Assembly: GCA_963920765.1 (NCBI GenBank)
Contig: OY987248.1
Location: 67,001 to 131,000, forward strand
DNA from: Ulota crispa
Lineage: Eukaryota > Streptophyta > Bryopsida > Orthotrichales > Orthotrichaceae
Direction of reading: 5' to 3'
DNA: 64,000 bases
Shown: in pieces, positions 23,600 through 35,500 of the stretch
How the letters are laid out: every line of letters starts with the position of its first letter
How positions within the stretch are numbered: the stretch's first letter is position 1
Made by a program: the position numbers and the translations under genes
The notes under the pieces: generated by a model
Told to the model about the DNA's origin: nothing
Database searches by the model: none
Seen by the model: only the letters and a program-made list of their open reading frames with translations

Positions 23600-25897
23600 T
23601 CATTTCCGAGGGAGAAGATCTAGGCATTCCAAGAGCAAGTGTCAACCAAGACATGTTTCATGTTTCAGTATTACATGAAGTTAGATGTGCACCTCTAGGT
23701 CCACCACAATTTCCAAGGAAAGAGGGTGGTTTTTGTTCAAGGCATTGATGATTGCCTATCAGCATGGAGGTTCATTTTGTAAGTTCCAGAGTCAACATTT
23801 TCTTAGTTCCAAGCATATGCTAAGAATGGAAATTTCCTCAGTTGCATGGCAATACGGGATTGCACAAGATTAGGAAGCATATCTTGCAAGCCACTACACC
23901 ACTGAAGTGCATGCTCGACAAGTCCGTAGACCATATGCCACATAAAACTTATACACTATTTTTTGGTGACAAAGTGGTATTGAAGGTTGTGCTGTCAATA
24001 TTTAGATGGAATGAGACCATCATTGAGATTAACACAGTGAACACCATGTTTGGATTGGAAAAAGTTTTTGCCCCCAACATTAGCAAGATTAAGAAGAAAC
24101 ACTTCCAAGACTTTAGTGCAAAGAAACTAGGGGATAATTTTTCTCAGTGCTCAAAGTGCGATAATTTGCAATGTCTTCAAAGGACTGCCAGTGCTCCACA
24201 CAAACCAAAATGGACAAGGGCATTAAAGATGCATTTGGCTATAGCTCAATCACATTGTGACCAATATTATTCAAACAGATACTGGTCTATTGTTTTTCCA
24301 CACGAGGTGTTGACAACCATGCATGCTAAAATGGATCATGCAAAATTAGCTTCTATAGTATTCCTCCACAAGAACAAGTAGCTTGAAGGCCCCTTAAGGC
24401 CCCTTAAGTTGCCAATGTCTGTGACAGGAATGATAGCGCATGGACACGGCGATGTGCGCTATGCACATAACGGTCTTGACATCTTCACTCACAACTCAAA
24501 TTATATTGTGAGATTGCTTGCAAAAGTTTTGCAAGATCTTGAAATGGCCCTAAAGTATTCTTCAAGGAAGTGGTTCGTAGGATCTAGTTGTGCTACTATG
24601 TTTTAAGTTGTATTAGAAGGCAATGACATGTGCAAAACTTCACTACGCCTAGCTCCAACAACTTCAGTTCTTGCCACACCTTTACATCCAGTTTTAAATG
24701 TTCAAATGGACAACATTACCGCTAACAACATAAATAGATTTGTGTTTTTAATTTGGTCCTTTCATGTTGCTAAGAGAATCTTTTGAGAAATATATGTCAG
24801 TTTTATGTTGGTTGGTCACACAAATGGCGACATGGATGTTTTGTTTGGGAAATATAGCATGAATTAAAAAAATGACAATTTCTTAACTATCCCATCTCTC
24901 ATGAAGTCATTCATGGATGACAATTCTATACCAACAATTCTGCATCTCATTGAAGAAGTGCCAAATTTCAAAACATTCATTGATGGTCATCTATTGGGAG
25001 GGAATAATGCACTTGTAGGCCATATCAAGGCACAACAATTCAAATTTTTCTTAGATTACTCAAGATGTCTAGTAATGAAATACAAGAAGTATTGCATTGA
25101 CACACATTGGCTACCCCTAGAAAGTGTAGGAATAAAATTGTGGCAAGAGGAATTTAAAAGACAAAGCCTATGGCCGCGCGGTGTGCTAATGCCCATTGCC
25201 CACCTTCAAATGTGTAACATGGAAGAAATTTTGAAAAGGTTGTTGGGGTTCATCAATTACTAGAAAGCATTGTGCAATGAAGACAATAGCAGATGTATTG
25301 GCGCTGGCACATGCATCTATTATTTTATTGGCATGCAGTAAAAGCTACCTTGCAAGAGCCAATTGAAGAATCTACTTTGTCAAGTGATGGATTTTGGCCC
25401 TCTACTTGACTAGAAGCTTCAATTGAAGACTAGTTTGTTGAAGAGGGTGAGATTTGTGAAGAGGTTGTTGAAGATGAAACCTTTGTGGGTACACTGTGTA
25501 ATTGCCCACAGCAATCATTTCAAGTGGCACATGATGTTTATGAAGGCTACTTTCTTGCAATTTGCCTAGCGAAGGGTGATAGAAAACTAGTTTTGATTGC
25601 CCAAGCTCTGTCAATCCTTTCAGTTACCCAGAGCACCCTAATTTTGTGTTCATTCAATACTTTTGTCCAACTACACAAGATGTCAATATTCAAGAGTGCT
25701 ATACTGGATGGGATGATGTCAAAAGATTGCATTGGAGAGTGGATGAGACTCTAGAACCGATTTGGAAAGAAACAAGCACTCTCATGACTATGTGGAACTC
25801 TAAAGTTAAAAAAGGCACTACTGAATGTTTCCTCAACATTCCATTTGCACATATTGATGTTATAACTGATAGTTTGGCTTCATATAATTGGGATTGA
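23600..25897 (+). pseudogene. DUF7869-like protein pseudogene
   Basis: Most of it is one frame from 23842 to 25263: a zinc-binding-looking region (QCSKCDNLQC), HEVLTTMHAKMDHAK, SVTGMIAHGHGDVRYAH, QMDNITANNINRFVF and FMLVGHTNGDMDVLFGKY. The last three correspond to motifs I know from DUF7869 proteins (a GHG..H block, an LQxDN block and VGHTH-D-D). The biochemical role of this family is not established. The frame has stops at 24379, 24604, about 24787, about 24865 and 25261. The tail (TFVGTLCNCPQQSFQVA, then ECYTGWDDVKRLHW and KKGTTECFLNIPFAHIDVI) lies in two other frames and ends at 25897. The N-terminal part before 23842 is in shifted frames and its start is not clear. These proteins occur in multicopy in several lineages, which suggests a mobile or expanded family. 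Confidence 0.6.
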
Positions 25898-26289
25898 GAT
25901 GCAAGGATCAAAGAGGTTTCCTTGGAACGTTAGAGGTTTCTCAATATAGTTTGTATTCTATGTGTTTTTCATAGAAATGTTTTAGCAAAGGTTCAAGAAA
26001 TTTTGTATAGGGCGTCATGTTATAAATGACATAGATTGGTGTGCCATGATTTGGTTTTATAGATTTATAAAAGAAAATACCAATTCAATGTACATTTGCT
26101 TTGGAAAACAAATGGTTTGACGTATGCTAATAATACATATGTTTTTTATATCTTATATTTATCTATTACAACTATTTACGTTACTTTTAACTTCATTGAT
26201 CGTACAAATTTGACTTCTAAGTTGATCACAGGGAAGTAAAAACTTGTAATGGATAAGACCACATTTTATTTTGTTAGTGCAAAAAGCAC
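25898..26289. other. AT-rich flank
   Basis: Very AT-rich sequence after the DUF7869-like pseudogene. I see no gene and no repeat. Confidence 0.5.
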
Positions 26290-26485
26290 TTGTCACAATT
26301 TTGGGAACAGGGCTGGTTGATTGTTACAACTTTTTTGCTTGCATAGCTCATTGAGCGGCACCAAGTTATGTATATTACATAGATGCTCATACAAGTTCAA
26401 TAGAAATTGAACCCAGACCACCAAAATGACATAAACAATTTCTTCTAACCAACTACCAAGCTCATAACCTGGCAACCAACAATAC
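26290..26485 (-). mobile_element. tRNA-derived SINE, minus strand
   Basis: Read on the minus strand, GAGCTTGGTAGTTGGTTAGA carries the tRNA D-arm signature (AGTTGGTTAGA), close to an A box. About 40 nt later comes CTGGGTTCAATTTC, close to a B box. An unrelated tail of about 100 bp follows. The tRNA-like head plus a non-tRNA body is the usual SINE design. No poly-A or clear target duplication was identified. Confidence 0.55.
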
Positions 26486-26489
26486 ATGC

Positions 26490-27980
26490 AATATTCATTT
26501 ACATAAAATTCAATATTGTTACATCAGCCAATAGCTTGTACAAGAATTCAAACTTTTCTAAACTCTCATTTTAATGAAAATTGCAAGTAATGGTCAATGA
26601 CATTAAAATATAAGCTTCAAAATCTTCAAGTTGATTTTTTGTTTTAGGGGTGCAGAAATACATGGTGTTATTTTGAGAGGTTGCCAATCTCCTATTTTAG
26701 TGAATATGGTGTTCAAGGGGCAAACTGAAAAATGTGTGATTAGCCTAGGGCCAAGGGGCAAAGTGAGGAACATGGGCGTTGGGTGTGAAAGGATCTTTGG
26801 TGGAATCCAATGAATCTTTTTCTAACTTGAATTTGAAATTCATATACAAAAGGGGTGAAGAGGGAGATTAAGAGTCAAATTGATTTGAATCTAACATTAA
26901 ACTTGAGTATACTACTTGAGGTAAGCATCCTAAGCTTTGTATAAGATTTTATGTGGATGATAAACACAAATTCCTTTTTCCCCAGATGTGTCCGTAGGAC
27001 ACATGGGTATACTAATTTTGATAATAATATTATTAAGAAGTGTGAGGCATTTTTAGGCATGTAGGCAAAAAAAATCAGGTACCTCAAAACAAGTTCTCAC
27101 AGTTGTTGAGGTTGAGGCTATTGAAGGCTAGTCCATTCTTATCTTTATTTGTGCCAATGGACTAATGCTGTTATAACCTAAGCACTTACCACCAACCCCT
27201 TGCACGTTTTAGCAAACAAACATGAAGAAACAGAAAAGCGAGCACTAATAAATTGAGGCTTGGATGAGGTCAATGCATCATGCTAGAAAATAATGTTGAC
27301 CATATCCAAGCATTGACCATGAGCACACACTCCATTTAATTAGGTCTAGAACACAAAAAAGAAATTGGGACCTTGACACTATCCAAATGTTTCTCTTACA
27401 AAGGGTGACATTATCCAAGCATCCTTGGATTTGAAAATGCTCTTGAACATGAACTTCAATTTATAAGTTGAAGTGCACTATTAGTAAATTTGAAGAAGAA
27501 CCCCAATTTTGGGGACATTTGAATTTTTCATTTTTAAGAGTTTTTAGGTGATTTTGAGTTAATTTTATGATGATTTCTTCAAGACTTTACATCAATGACA
27601 AAATATCTTCAAAGAATTATCAAAAAAACTCACTTCAAGTCACCAAAATACTCTCACAAATGTGGAAGTTAGTATCCCAAAATCCATTTTGGGAAAGTGT
27701 TTTTCCTAAGATAATGAGTATGACTATGTAATGACTACTTCATGAAAAATGGAATTTGAAATTTTGATGTTAAAGAAAGTCAAGTCCACATTATGTAAAT
27801 GTTGTATTCTATATTCATCATAGACACTCTACAAAAGTAAGAAGATATTGTATTTGCAAAAAAAAGATTGCACTTTATTTTTTAAACCAAATTTTGTAGA
27901 CTCCCATTTTTCATAATTTTTTTGTGTTTGTCAAATTTTCACGTTTCTAGATGAATAGACTTTTGCAAAATTAGCAAAGA
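26490..27980. other. AT-rich stretch without a gene
   Basis: Low-GC sequence with frequent stops in all frames. The largest open frames (about 60-70 codons) show no domain. I see nothing else. Confidence 0.5.
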
Positions 27981-28385
27981 TAAGGTGGAAGCACCCATAC
28001 CCAACAACTAAAGAGGTTCTGCATCAACTTGCAAAGAGTTTGAGGTGACAAATATTTTTTCCATGTAGGAAGATAAGAAATGTTGAGATTGCGAAACTTT
28101 CATAATTTTATGTGCAAAACTGAAATTATTGTGAATTATGGGAGTCAAAAAGTGTTCCAGACTCATGGCCAATGTCAAGATGCATGCAATTCCACCAATA
28201 GCCAAACCATTTTTAGCTCATTACTTCTTACTTCACTTTGGGACACATGGCATGACTTAAGTAGTCCCAAGTTTGCAAAGGACAAAAGAGCGCATTCCAA
28301 AGCACCTACTCTTGCTCATGGTAGAAATAGCATACCCTACATGTTGGGTGTGAGGCATTGTTGGCAATGGGTGCTTCCACCTTAC
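27981..28385. mobile_element. MITE, family 1, copy a
   Basis: Terminal inverted repeats of about 27 bp: TAAGGTGGAAGCACCCATAC at the left and its near-perfect complement (GTGCTTCCACCTTA) at the right. The element is about 405 bp and bounded by TA dinucleotides, which fits a TA-targeting family. The interior (GGACACATGGCATGACTT, CACCCTAC-like words) is shared with the element at 29065-29455. It has no coding capacity. Confidence 0.65.
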
Positions 28386-28398
28386 CAAGGGTGAAGAG

Positions 28399-28762
28399 TC
28401 AATTACCATGGTTTTCAAAAGGGAAATTGTCATTGTTAAGACAAGATGAGCCGATTTTATAGAGGGGCTTTAAAAAACTCCAAAGCCCGCAAGAATTGAG
28501 ACCATGAGCAGGCTGATTCCAATGCCCTTGGTTAGAACTTCTTTTGGATGGTCTATCTACTTGCTCTAGCAACGTGGCAGTAGGTGGTGGCTGCACATAC
28601 TCTCCTAAACAACCACTGATGCCAAACAGAGCAAAACAACCAACATCAGAACAAAATAAAAAAACAAACCCATTCTTACCACAAGTATACATGAACCTTT
28701 TCACTCTTGTAAGTGTGCCCCTTTTTACCAAGGCTTCTTTTGGCTTTCTAGTGCCAAATTGC
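28399..28762 (-). CDS. Possible two-exon gene piece, unrecognised
   Basis: A minus-strand open frame of about 120 codons begins FGTRKPKEALVKRGTLTRVK, reaches a good splice donor (GTAAGA) after YTC, and later contains QPPPTATLLEQVDRPSKRSS. The two ends look more protein-like than the middle, as expected if a short intron lies between them. The upstream codon is GTG rather than ATG and no family is recognised. It could equally be chance. Confidence 0.2.
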
Positions 28763-28794
28763 ACCCAAAAAAAATAGTTTGGCTAAAAAATGTC

Positions 28795-28915
28795 AAAAAA
28801 ATGCCAAAAACTTAGATGAAATTGCCAAAAACTTGGATGAAATTGCCAAAAATGCTTCAAATTAAAAAAGTCTTGGATGAAATTGCCAAACTGTGGATGA
28901 AAATTCAATTATAGA
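28795..28915. repeat. Short tandem repeat of about 20 bp
   Basis: The unit CTTGGATGAAATTGCCAAAA occurs three to four times with small changes and spacing. Confidence 0.6.
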
Positions 28916-29064
28916 CATGTGATATGTGCTACCAATAATGTGATATTTTCTATCCAATATATGGATGAATGTTGAAATTTAAAGCACCACTATAATATTT
29001 TAAATCCCCACTTTGGCACTTTTTAAGAAACAAAAAAAAATCCTTGCTTTATACTTTTAGCATA

Positions 29065-29455
29065 TAAGGTAGGACCACCCATTCTAGATCATTTAAGTTC
29101 TTGGAGGACAACACGTTAGAGCAACAATGCGGCGCAAATCATTCTTTGATGGCTTTATGTGAACTATTGCAACACTATTTTCTTCAAAGTTTTTCAAGCA
29201 AAACCGAGTTGTATACAAATTTTGGAGTGCATAAAGTGTTTTGGACCCACAAATAATTCCTAGACTCTCCTAATTCCAATCATAGCCAAACTACTACTTT
29301 CTAATTTGTTTTGGGACACATGTCATGACTTCAATGATCTTAAAATTGAAAAGGAAGAAATTCCCATTCCAAGGCTTGGAAATAGGCTAGTTGGAAACAA
29401 CACACCCTACAGGTTGGATTTGGATCTTTGCTTGGGAATGGGTGGTCCTACCTTA
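29065..29455. mobile_element. MITE, family 1, copy b
   Basis: Terminal inverted repeats TAAGGTAGGACCACCCATTC and GAATGGGTGGTCCTACCTTA match perfectly over 20 bp. The element is about 391 bp, again bounded by TA. Its interior (GGGACACATGTCATGACTT, CACACCCTACAGGTTGGAT) matches copy a at 27981-28385, so both belong to one family that has drifted apart. Confidence 0.7.
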
Positions 29456-29984
29456 GAATGATCACTAGCTTGCTAAACTGAACTTTTCATTAACCATTCT
29501 TTTATTCCCATATAGATCTCCTTTGCTTACTTCCTATGTATTATACAGCAAGTTAGCATATGATTTTTTAGCTAAAATAAACAAGAGAAAAGATTGCAAA
29601 ACTCGAGTTTATGCAAGGGAGGTGTGAGGATGTGTTCATGGTTGGGGTTGAAACAACCAACCAATGGCATAATTTCTACGACAAACAAAAAAAAATTGAG
29701 ATGGAAAAAAGAGGTTACACCTTTTCTTTATTAATCCTTAAACATCCCATAGGGATAGTGGATATGTTGTTGTATAATTGACATTTACTACCAACAAGAG
29801 TTTTATTTTGGAATCTCAAATAACTCATTAAAACCGCATTGATTTATATTCCAACTTCTTTGTTGATCTCAAATATAGTGAAAAGGTGGATCCATTCCAA
29901 ACACATAAAAAAACACCTGCATTGTATTGACTTCAAAAGGCTTTATCAGTCGTTTAAGGGTTAAGTTGGATTTGAGAGAATCAA

Positions 29985-30310
29985 AATGATGGATCTACAT
30001 TGAATATTGCATTTAGGTTGCTCCACACTAATTTGTGATATTTTACCCTATATAAATATTTATTATTATCATGATGATTTTTTATTAAATTTTGTCTTAA
30101 CCAATTTTAAAAGACTCGGCAACAACAATAAAGTTGCAAAAAAAACTAGCTATGTAATCATTTGAAATCCTAATATTTGGAGAACTACATCACTTACATG
30201 CGCCTCCAAGTGGCCAAGTAATGAGTCATTAGGTAACTTTCTAAGAGTATGCAACTTAATAGTTTAGGCAACCTAATTGCAATATTTAGTGTAGATTTTA
30301 TGAGTATAGC
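29985..30310. repeat. Direct repeat, left copy
   Basis: Contains GCATTTAGGTTGCTCCACAC, TATAAATATTTAT and later CTCCAAGTGGCCAAGTAATG. The same words in the same order occur at about 32170-32500. The copies are about 2.2 kb apart and diverged. They could be remnants of a repeated element or of a local duplication. Confidence 0.5.
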
Positions 30311-31050
30311 TTAGGATTCCTACAGAAAGCAAGGAATAACAAAAGAATGCACTGCACTGATGCTTTCACTGATGTTTTCACACGGTCAGCAAATGATCAA
30401 GAGCCAACAAAAGAAAACAAAAAAATAATGATTAAAGAGGGGATTTAAGTGAAGTAGAGGACAACACGCACCCCATGCATGTGTTTTTCCTTTGCAATTG
30501 AAGGGCAAGAATCATGTAAATCCAAGTGCAATGCCATTGATGTCGCATATAAATGTAATCTTTGCTCTAATAAACCATTTGAAAACATATGCATTAAAAT
30601 CAATTCAACATCCTCAAGCATTTGAATTCCTTTTTGCACCACCACTTGCCATCCACCTTTTGAAAACAACCACAATTTCAAAAACAAGGTAACAACAGAC
30701 ATGTGTAAAATTGAAATAAAGTATAGTGCATAACACTTATAACCAAAAATTAGTAACCAACAAGAAATACACACATCTACTTGTAACTTAAAAGCAAATC
30801 TACTAGTAAAAAAAGCAAAATATAAATTTGATCCTAGTGATCTCAAATTTTTGATAGCTTTCCTTTTTACAAAGCGGTAAACTAACCATTCAAATCTGGG
30901 AGTTGTTGGTTAATTGTCATGCACCATATGAGCACGGTACTATAGAAAAAATTTAAGAAACAAAGAAACAATGCTTTTGGTTGTAAATCTAGAGGATCAT
31001 ATTTAGAGGAACATTACACACATTGCTGCTATCAATTGTAGTAAGATAGT
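30311..31050. other. AT-rich stretch between repeats
   Basis: Both strands have open frames at about 30445-30846 with moderately protein-like sequence, but neither has a recognised domain or a convincing start. I do not call a gene. Confidence 0.4.
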
Positions 31051-31051
31051 A

Positions 31052-31173
31052 TAGTAGAACCTCTCTAATTGCATACAATTAGAACTAGGAGTTTAATTTG
31101 ATTATGGATCATGAAGTTGGGACCAAGAGATACTATGACCTATGCAAGGTATTGAATTAGAAAGGTTCTACTA
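31052..31173. mobile_element. Small pogo/Emigrant-like MITE
   Basis: Inverted ends TAGTAGAACCTCTCTAATT and AATTAGAAAGGTTCTACTA enclose a 122-bp element flanked by TA on both sides. The ends and the internal GTTGGGACC resemble plant Tc1/mariner-pogo MITEs of the Emigrant type, whose ends read CAGTAAAACCTCTATAAATT. That family assignment is from memory. Confidence 0.6.
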
Positions 31174-32165
31174 TATTACAAGCTTGACCATTTCAAACAC
31201 ATCTTGATTTGAAGAGTGAACTTCCATCTAATCTCGGAATTGAAAAATACAAAAACACAAAATTTGTGTTTACCAATTCTAGACAAGCATGGAGGTTTTG
31301 CCCTAAGAAAAAGTGAAATGTATATACTCTCCAATTATACACGTGCATGAATTTCAAGCTAGCTTCAATTAGCCCTATGATCCAAAAAAAACAAAGCATT
31401 TCATCAAAAATGAATTACACATAGCTCAGTGAAGACAATGTAGAGGAGGGTGCAAGGTCAATTACACTAGAAAGATAACTAATTACATCACAACACAAAA
31501 AATTTAGCCACAAAAATTTCTCAAAACACTTTGTAGAAGACTAACAAAACTTCTATGAATGTTGTTGCATTTTATCAAAAGAATTCAAAAACTTAAACCG
31601 CAAATTCCAAGACAAAGATTGCATTGTATGCCAATTTAGGAAAGAATTGGGTGGACTAAAACTGAGCAGGTATGGTGGCTAAATCACTCAAACCCAACCA
31701 AATTTTGCAAAAATGGTAAAACTCTAAAAACTAAGCAAGAGAGTTAGCATTTTTGAGAGCAAAATGGCGCAACAAGGAAACCAAGATGGCAAGAAAAACA
31801 TAAGCTTGGTAGTAATGTAAATAACTATACAAACCTGTTTTGATGATCTCCATTTTCAGAGCAAGACCCACACTTGAGTTTGCACAGCAAGTAGTGATTC
31901 CACCACCCCAGCTAGCGCAGGCTCTAAAAAAATGGTGCAACAGGGGCGGGTGTAGTGGGGCAATAAGCGTAGTGGGGTTGGAGTAATTCAAATTCTTGTG
32001 CACTGCAGGTTGCAAGCTTTGCGAGGTGGAAGGGATTTGCTTTGAAACACTAGGTTTGAAAATTTTTGGCGCTTGTAAGTTTATTGGTGGAATGGGCCGG
32101 GCCCCAAAAAGATTAGATGAGGTTGGAAGAAAACCCTCTTTGTGCAATTTTTCCTAGTTGATTGA
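31174..32165. other. AT-rich stretch, weak open frame only
   Basis: A minus-strand open frame at 31731-32147 has a proline/serine-rich sequence but begins at TTG and has no recognised domain. No gene is supported. Confidence 0.4.
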
Positions 32166-32169
32166 AACA

Positions 32170-32500
32170 CAATTTTATGTACACCAAATAGTGCATTTAG
32201 ACAGCTCCATACTAATTTTTGACATTTCACACTATTTAAATATTTATCAATACCATAGTAACTTTTGTCAATAATCACTACAATGGAGGAAGCAAGCAAA
32301 GGTTGGGCACAATAAGAAGCATCAAAGTCACCGAGAAGGAAAGTTAGAATTTTACACATAATTAGGAATTATTATAGCATAAAGAGCGTTGCATGCCCCT
32401 TCAAGTGGTCAAAGGTGAGTCATGAGGTAATTTTGCCAAGGTAAGGCAACCTAATTGTTGAAGCAACCTAAATGAAGTATCTTAGTGTAGTTTGGATGAG
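32170..32500. repeat. Direct repeat, right copy
   Basis: Contains GCATTTAGACAGCTCCATAC, TTTAAATATTTAT and CTTCAAGTGGTCAAAGGTGA, matching 29985-30310 in order and orientation. Confidence 0.5.
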
Positions 32501-35500
32501 TTGTTCAAAAGCATTGGTTTTGTTTTCAAGAAATGGCAATTTTTTTGAGGATTATGCGTTAGTAATCAAATATTACTAAAAAATAGCAAATAACAACAGC
32601 AAACAACAACACATGTTGTGCTTTGTGATTTCAACATCAAATAGCACTCTTGGTGCTAAGATTAGAGTTGTATCGTATGGCTTGTATCAATTGAAGTTGG
32701 ATCAATTCTTTTGTTTAATCCTTAAAAGACGAGGTGGACAATTTTTATATGCTGCAATCACTTGCAATGCAACCAAATTGCGGTCACAACCCTGTCCTTT
32801 AAATATCATATTGAAGTTGGATTGTTACATGTGTGTAAATTGAAGTTGGAACTCAAGTTGGATCACATCAAGTGTCAAAATTGACTTTGTATTATACAAC
32901 TAGTTAACTTGTCAAAAGTGACATCAATCCCAAGTTATCCTTGGTCATGGACAAGTCAAAGGGGACATAGGGAGTGATAGAAGTGATTCTTTGAAAATGG
33001 GCAAATAAAGAATTTGGGTTTTTTAAATAAAGGATATTTCTTGGGGAGATCACACCTTGTTGTGCTTGGTAACCACATGCAATGAATGGGGTGGTGTTTT
33101 GAGGGGGTATTTATCTTTTTTAAGGTAATTTATTTTCCTACCTTTAGATTAAAAAAAGCTACTATGATTTATGTCTCAGCACCTTACATGTATTTCTAAA
33201 TGGTTTGGAGAACAAATTTTTGGCACTTCATTTATTCTACAAATTGCAAAGTTCCATGATTAAAAGACAATGAAATCTAAAAGCATTAAAAGTGCAAGAA
33301 TACAAGTATGAATTGAAATTGCAACAAATAAGACTCAAATTCAAACATAGAGCAACTTAGACTAGAAAACTAATCCCTAACCCTAACACATAGACTTTGG
33401 CAACAACTACACAGAATCCAAAGTGCCAGCTTCTTAGCAATGCAAGTAGCAACAACAACCTACAGCAAAACCTTATCTTAGAGCCTTACACTATTTACAA
33501 ACCCATCCTTCACCTGCATCCATGTTTAATTAAAGGTAAACACTATCCCATTTTCATCCATTACATCCAAAAGTTGGACAGATTTTACTTTTTTTCATCT
33601 AATTTTGACAATATCATTATAGTTAAACTCATCATACTAAGCACTTTTAGGGAGATCCTATTTTTCCTACTATATATTTTTCTACAAACTATTAAAATGA
33701 AGGTATCATGCACTACCCTATTTTACATATAATGAAGCAAGAGACATGTTTTCAATACTATGGTAGATCTAATGAAAATATGAAATTTACCTCCAACAAA
33801 TGAAATTGACCCTATTTTTAATCTCACCTAGTTTTCTAAAAATTCAATGGTGACTTCTCCAAGGGATGTTTGGATGGAGAAAATATTGCAAGGGCCAAAC
33901 ATCAAACTCTAAATCCAACAAAAATAGTGGTTATTCTAACTTTTAATTGGTGGATTCTAGGCTATTCCTCTTTTAGTGATTTTTAGTAATGTTTAACATG
34001 ATTTGTAGATTATCATAGCAACTTTCTTAAGGCTTCTATTATAGAGCTAAACAAGCAGCATTGGATCTTACATAGAAACTAGTTGAGAATCTAAACTCTA
34101 ATTTGGATTTTATTTGGTGTTGTACAAACTTATTTTATAATCAATTTTGACTCACTCACAAACAAGATGAAAGAAAATTTAACTTGCTAGCAAAATCAAT
34201 CTAGCTAGGTTTATTTGTGTTCTTTTTATAGTAGAGGAAGTGACACACAATGGTCTACCCAATGCATGGTTTGATTAATAGCAAAAAGAAGTTAATTGGA
34301 AGGATTTTAGGCCCACATTGTGTTTGATGCTTGCTAGAGGTGGTATGAAAATGAGTATTTTAGGTTCTAACACCAACATTTTCATGTCATGAGAAGACTC
34401 TTGACCTAAGGTAATGATCTAGTAGGTAAAAGATTTTGGTATTGAGTGGATGAAATTGGTGATAGTTGAAATAAAATCTAGTGCATTCTTATAAAAGGAC
34501 AAATATTACTAGAGAGGAGTTTGAAAAATACTTAGAAGAGCCTACAAAAGTACCAAGTGCTTTTTCTCTATTTTTATGTTTCCATTTATGGTAGCCATTG
34601 TGAATCAATTGTTATCCTATAAGTTTTGCTATACCTCATTTTGATTTTGGCGCTTCTACTTTTGTTTTCTAATATAAAATGCATATTTGGTTCGTATTTG
34701 CTTAGTATTTTTTTTGAAATGACAATATGGCAAAAATGTGTGCAATGTAATCACGCCCAATTGTTTGCCTCTATATTGAAGCATTGGTGCAACTATTGTA
34801 AAACTAGGTTGCAAAAACGAACAAAGTTGACCACTTCTTGTTGTTTGGATTTTTGAAAATGAAATCAAAACCTTGCTTGTTTGATGTAGTCATTGTTCAT
34901 AAACCAAATATTGAACTAAAAAGGTTTACTCTTGAGGTGAATTGTATTTGTTCTCCTTAAGGTACAAAAGTATTGAGTATCACTTTAGAAAAAGTTAAAA
35001 TGACTAGAATTGTAATTTACAAACTATAAAACAGATACATAAATTCTTTTGAAAACTTTTCATTTTTGATTCTTAATCAATTTCAAAGATTAGAATTTCT
35101 TTTTGATGTCAAATCCCATTGATAAATGTTGGTATGTGCAATGGAAGATCATAGTGTGTGGATTGTAGAGATGCTTGGATTATAGTCTAAACTATTTCTT
35201 TATCAATTATCATTTAATTGTTATTCCTAATAGGACTTTGTCACTCAGGATAGTAAACTCAAGTTGGAAATCTAGAAAATCTCACACTCCTTAAAAAGCC
35301 AAGAAGAGACTTTTATGTGATGAAAATCTCTTGAGTTAGGTGTTGGATTTGATCAAATATTGATATTGAAACATTTTTTAAAATCCAAATGTAAGTAAAC
35401 ATATTATCAAAAGATAACAAATAAATAAATAAACAAGAAAAGATACTTGTTCCTTCATTTTATGATTTTTCTAATTCTCAAGCATATTTTTATTATCATT

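Noticed and set aside
30445-30846. Minus-strand frame of 133 codons and an overlapping plus-strand frame with a possible donor site
   Set aside because: Both strands look equally plausible, neither has a recognised domain or a firm start, and the DNA is very AT-rich.
31405-31450. TAGCTCAGTGAAGA, similar to a tRNA A box
   Set aside because: No B box follows at the right distance and no cloverleaf is possible.
31731-32147. Minus-strand frame of 138 codons with Pro/Ser-rich sequence
   Set aside because: It begins at TTG, has no in-frame ATG near its start and no family match; kept only as a note.
33397-33732. Plus-strand frame of 111 codons
   Set aside because: It starts at TTG and becomes hydrophobic low-complexity AT-rich sequence; no domain.
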